From NCBI GenBank assembly GCA_035557635.1, contig DATMDR010000015.1:1-12812 (forward strand): DNA of 12,812 nt. The letters are read 5' to 3'. Shown one piece after another: positions 10,581-12,812 of the stretch (the first letter of the stretch is position 1; the number at the start of each line of letters is the position of its first letter). Both the position numbers and the translations under genes were made by a program. Under the pieces are notes generated by a model. The model worked only from the letters and a program-made list of their open reading frames with translations, was not told the DNA's origin and did no database searches. This stretch comes from VRUE01 sp035557635 (lineage in GTDB: Bacteria > Actinomycetota > Thermoleophilia > Solirubrobacterales > 70-9).

Positions 10581-12812
10581 GTGACGGGCCTCGCCCTCAA
10601 GAGCCTCTGGGCGCGCAAGGCTCGCGCCCTGACCACGACCCTGGCGGTCGTGATCGGCGTCGCCTTCGTCGCCGGCACCTACATCCTCACCGACACGACC
10701 TTTGCCGCCTTCGACGAAATCTTCGAAGACTCGCTGGCGAAGACCGACGTCGTGATCACGGCGAGGGAGGAGGTGCGGCAGGAAACCGGCGAGGTGCCGA
10801 GCTTCAGGGCCGCCGTCCTGCCGCGGGTGAAGCGGGTCGACGGCGTCCGGGTGGCGGTCGGGCAGATCTTCACCCCGGGCGCCTTCTTCGATGCCCAAAA
10901 CGAGCAGCTTGGGACCAAATTCGCACCGAAGTTCATCACCTCGAACATCCCCAATAGCCTCGAAACGCAGACCTACGTCGAGGGGCGCAAACCGCGCGAC
11001 GCCAGAGAGGCAGCGCTCGACCAGAGCGCCGCCGCCGAGGCCGGGCTCGGGATCGGCGACACGCTCAAGCTCGCCTCGGTAGAACGGGTCGCCGCCTACC
11101 GCATCGTCGGGCTGACCAAGCTCGGCGACGCCTCCTGGGGCGGCGCCAGCATCGCCGGGCTGACTCTGCCCGAGGCGCAGCGGATCACTGCCAAGCGCGG
11201 CGAATTCGACCAGGTCCTGATTGCCGCCGAGGAGGGCATTTCCGAAGAGACCCTCAAACGCCGGGTCCAGCAGAGCGTCGCCGACCCGGCGCTCCTGGTC
11301 GAGACCGCCAAGCAGAACGCCGCACGCAACTCCGACCAGATCCACGAAGACCTCGGCTTCCTCCGCATCGCGCTGCTGGTCTTCGCCTTCGTCGCCCTCT
11401 TCGTCGGCGCCTTCCTCATCTTCAACACCTTCTCGATCACGGTCGCCCAGCGGATCCGGGAGTTCGGCATGCTGCGCACCCTCGGCGCCAGCCGGGGCCA
11501 GATCCTCGGCTCGGTCGTGGTCGAGGCGCTGGCGATCGGCCTGCTCGGCGCCCTGTTGGGCCTGGCCGGCGGCTACGCGATCGCGCTCGGCCTCAACGCG
11601 CTCTTCGTCGCGCTCGGGATCGACCTGCCGACCACCGCGCTGGTGACCGAGACGCGGACGGTCGTCGTCTCGCTGGCGATCGGGATCGGCGTCACCCTGA
11701 TCTCCTCCTTCATCCCGGCGCTGCGCGCGACCCGGGTCCCGCCGATCGCCGCGCTGCTGGCGCTGGAGCTGCCCCAGAGCCGCCGTCGCGGGATCGTCGT
11801 CGCGGCGCTCGCGGTGCTGCTCGGGCTGGCGGGATTGGGGATGGTCGCCGCCGGTCTCTTCGGCGGCGCCGGCGGCGGCGGCGCGGCCGGACTGATCGGC
11901 GGCGGCGCGGTCGCGGTGCTGCTCGGCGTCTCCCTCTTCAGCCCGCGCCTGGTGCGCCCGCTCGCCTCGCTCGCCGGCCGGCCGCTGGAGCTGCTGCGCC
12001 ACCTCACCGGCCGCCTCGCCCGCGAGAACACCCAGCGCAACCCGGCCCGCACCGCGGTCACCGCGGCGGCACTGATGATCGGCCTCGCCGTCGTCGCCTT
12101 CGTCACCGTCTTCGCCGCCGGGATCAAGAGCTCGATCGCGACCGCGGTCGACGAGAGCTTTCAGGGCGAGCTGGTGCTGCAGAACACCGACGGCTTCTCG
12201 CCGATCTCGCCCAGGGCGGCCGAGGCTGCACGCCAGGTGCCCGGCGTCGAGCTGGTTTCGACGATGAGGGTTACCCAGGCGAAGCTGGTCGACGGCGGCG
12301 GCAAAGAGCGGGTCTCGGCGCTCGACCGCGACGCCGGGGAGGTGCTGACGATCGACTGGACCGAGGGCGGGCCGGAGACCCTGCGCACGCTGAGGGACGG
12401 CGAGGTGATCGTCGACAAGTCGCTTGCCTCCGACAACGGGCTCGAGCGAGGCGACCGGGTGCGCTTCCTCACCCAGATCGGCGCCCGGCCGAACCTCGAG
12501 GTCGTCGGCGAGTACGAAGACAAGGCCGAACTGTTCGGCGGCGCGATCGTCACCCAGCGGCTGATGGCAACCGCCTTCGACCAGCGCGACGACGTGATCG
12601 ACTTCGTCAAGCTCGCCCCCGGAGCGAACGCGGAAGAGGTGCAGGCGGCCTTGGTCAAGACGATGGACCGCGAGTTCCCGGTGATCGAGGTGCGCAACCA
12701 GCAGGAACTGAAGGAAAACCAGGAAGAACAGATCAACCAGCTGCTCGGGCTGATCTACGCGCTGCTGGCCCTGGCGGTGATCGTCTCCCTGTTCGGGATC
12801 GCCAACACGCTG
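10581..12812 (+). CDS. FtsX-like ABC permease, cut by the window end
   Basis: An open frame of 744 codons from GTG 10581 to the last base with no stop. It is the membrane partner of the ATPase 5 nt upstream. TM1 spans about residues 17-36 and is followed by a large extracytoplasmic domain (about 37-258). The first FtsX domain follows (about 262-385), with the coupling motif IREFGMLRTLGASRGQI. Two Gly/Ala-rich spans lie near 405-455, a further membrane span near 493-518, a second extracytoplasmic domain, and a final span ending FGIANTL where the second FtsX domain begins. This is the long, duplicated permease layout common in actinobacteria. About 100 residues are probably missing at the C-terminus. 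GTG was chosen because LALKSLWARKARALTT is the usual start of such permeases. Confidence 0.93.
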   Translation, partial: MTGLALKSLWARKARALTTTLAVVIGVAFVAGTYILTDTTFAAFDEIFEDSLAKTDVVITAREEVRQETGEVPSFRAAVLPRVKRVDGVRVAVGQIFTPGAFFDAQNEQLGTKFAPKFITSNIPNSLETQTYVEGRKPRDAREAALDQSAAAEAGLGIGDTLKLASVERVAAYRIVGLTKLGDASWGGASIAGLTLPEAQRITAKRGEFDQVLIAAEEGISEETLKRRVQQSVADPALLVETAKQNAARNSDQIHEDLGFLRIALLVFAFVALFVGAFLIFNTFSITVAQRIREFGMLRTLGASRGQILGSVVVEALAIGLLGALLGLAGGYAIALGLNALFVALGIDLPTTALVTETRTVVVSLAIGIGVTLISSFIPALRATRVPPIAALLALELPQSRRRGIVVAALAVLLGLAGLGMVAAGLFGGAGGGGAAGLIGGGAVAVLLGVSLFSPRLVRPLASLAGRPLELLRHLTGRLARENTQRNPARTAVTAAALMIGLAVVAFVTVFAAGIKSSIATAVDESFQGELVLQNTDGFSPISPRAAEAARQVPGVELVSTMRVTQAKLVDGGGKERVSALDRDAGEVLTIDWTEGGPETLRTLRDGEVIVDKSLASDNGLERGDRVRFLTQIGARPNLEVVGEYEDKAELFGGAIVTQRLMATAFDQRDDVIDFVKLAPGANAEEVQAALVKTMDREFPVIEVRNQQELKENQEEQINQLLGLIYALLALAVIVSLFGIANTL

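Noticed and set aside
10572..12002. 476-residue minus-strand ORF across the permease
   Set aside because: It is antisense to the FtsX permease frame, which has clear membrane segments and follows its ATPase by 5 nt; the shadow is low-complexity.
1..12812. CRISPR array, tRNA or rRNA gene
   Set aside because: No regularly spaced repeats and no cloverleaf or rRNA-like segment were seen on either strand by eye; a covariance-model scan would settle this.

Overview
The window is high-GC bacterial DNA with strongly G/C-biased third codon positions. Most transcription units appear to start without a ribosome binding site, because a TANNNT -10 hexamer sits 6-9 nt before the start codon. Gene content (lipoprotein cytochrome c, DUF4383 membrane protein, MazEF-like pair, NarL-type regulator, MacB/FtsX exporter) together with leaderless starts suggests an actinobacterium, perhaps of the Thermoleophilia (Solirubrobacterales-like). 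That placement is inference; no rRNA or other taxonomic marker is present.

Layout. 1-1460 is a mobile region. It holds an intact IS110-family transposase (137-1219) behind a folded leader (57-136), followed by a gene-free stretch with a perfect 20-bp inverted repeat (1235-1254/1410-1429), blocks resembling the element's left end (1323-1376) and a terminator (1433-1456). 1460-2050 has lower GC and carries two small membrane proteins of unknown function. 2053-3584 holds a DUF4383 membrane protein (minus), a divergent VOC-fold protein, and a ribbon-helix-helix antitoxin/MazF toxin pair with an operator-like promoter. 3622-4596 holds a flavin reductase (minus), preceded by a possible 24-codon leader ORF, divergent from a lipoprotein cytochrome c. 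4609-6536 holds serS overlapping an orphan NarL/FixJ response regulator by 4 nt. 6546-7824 holds msrB (minus) and a double-hotdog thioesterase (plus), diverging from a 77-nt near-palindrome flanked symmetrically by outward -10 boxes. 7811-9768 is a minus-strand operon of a HAD-IIA phosphatase and an MFS transporter. 9841-12812 is an ABC ATPase followed by a large FtsX-type permease cut by the window end.

Almost all genes are ordinary housekeeping or accessory genes. The most interesting signals lie between genes: the mirror-symmetric divergent promoter at 6946-7038, the folded RNA candidates on both sides of the IS110 transposase (IS110 elements use a non-coding bridge RNA to choose donor and target DNA), the small coupled leader ORF before the flavin reductase, and the consistent leaderless promoter architecture. 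I see no clearly new multi-gene system.
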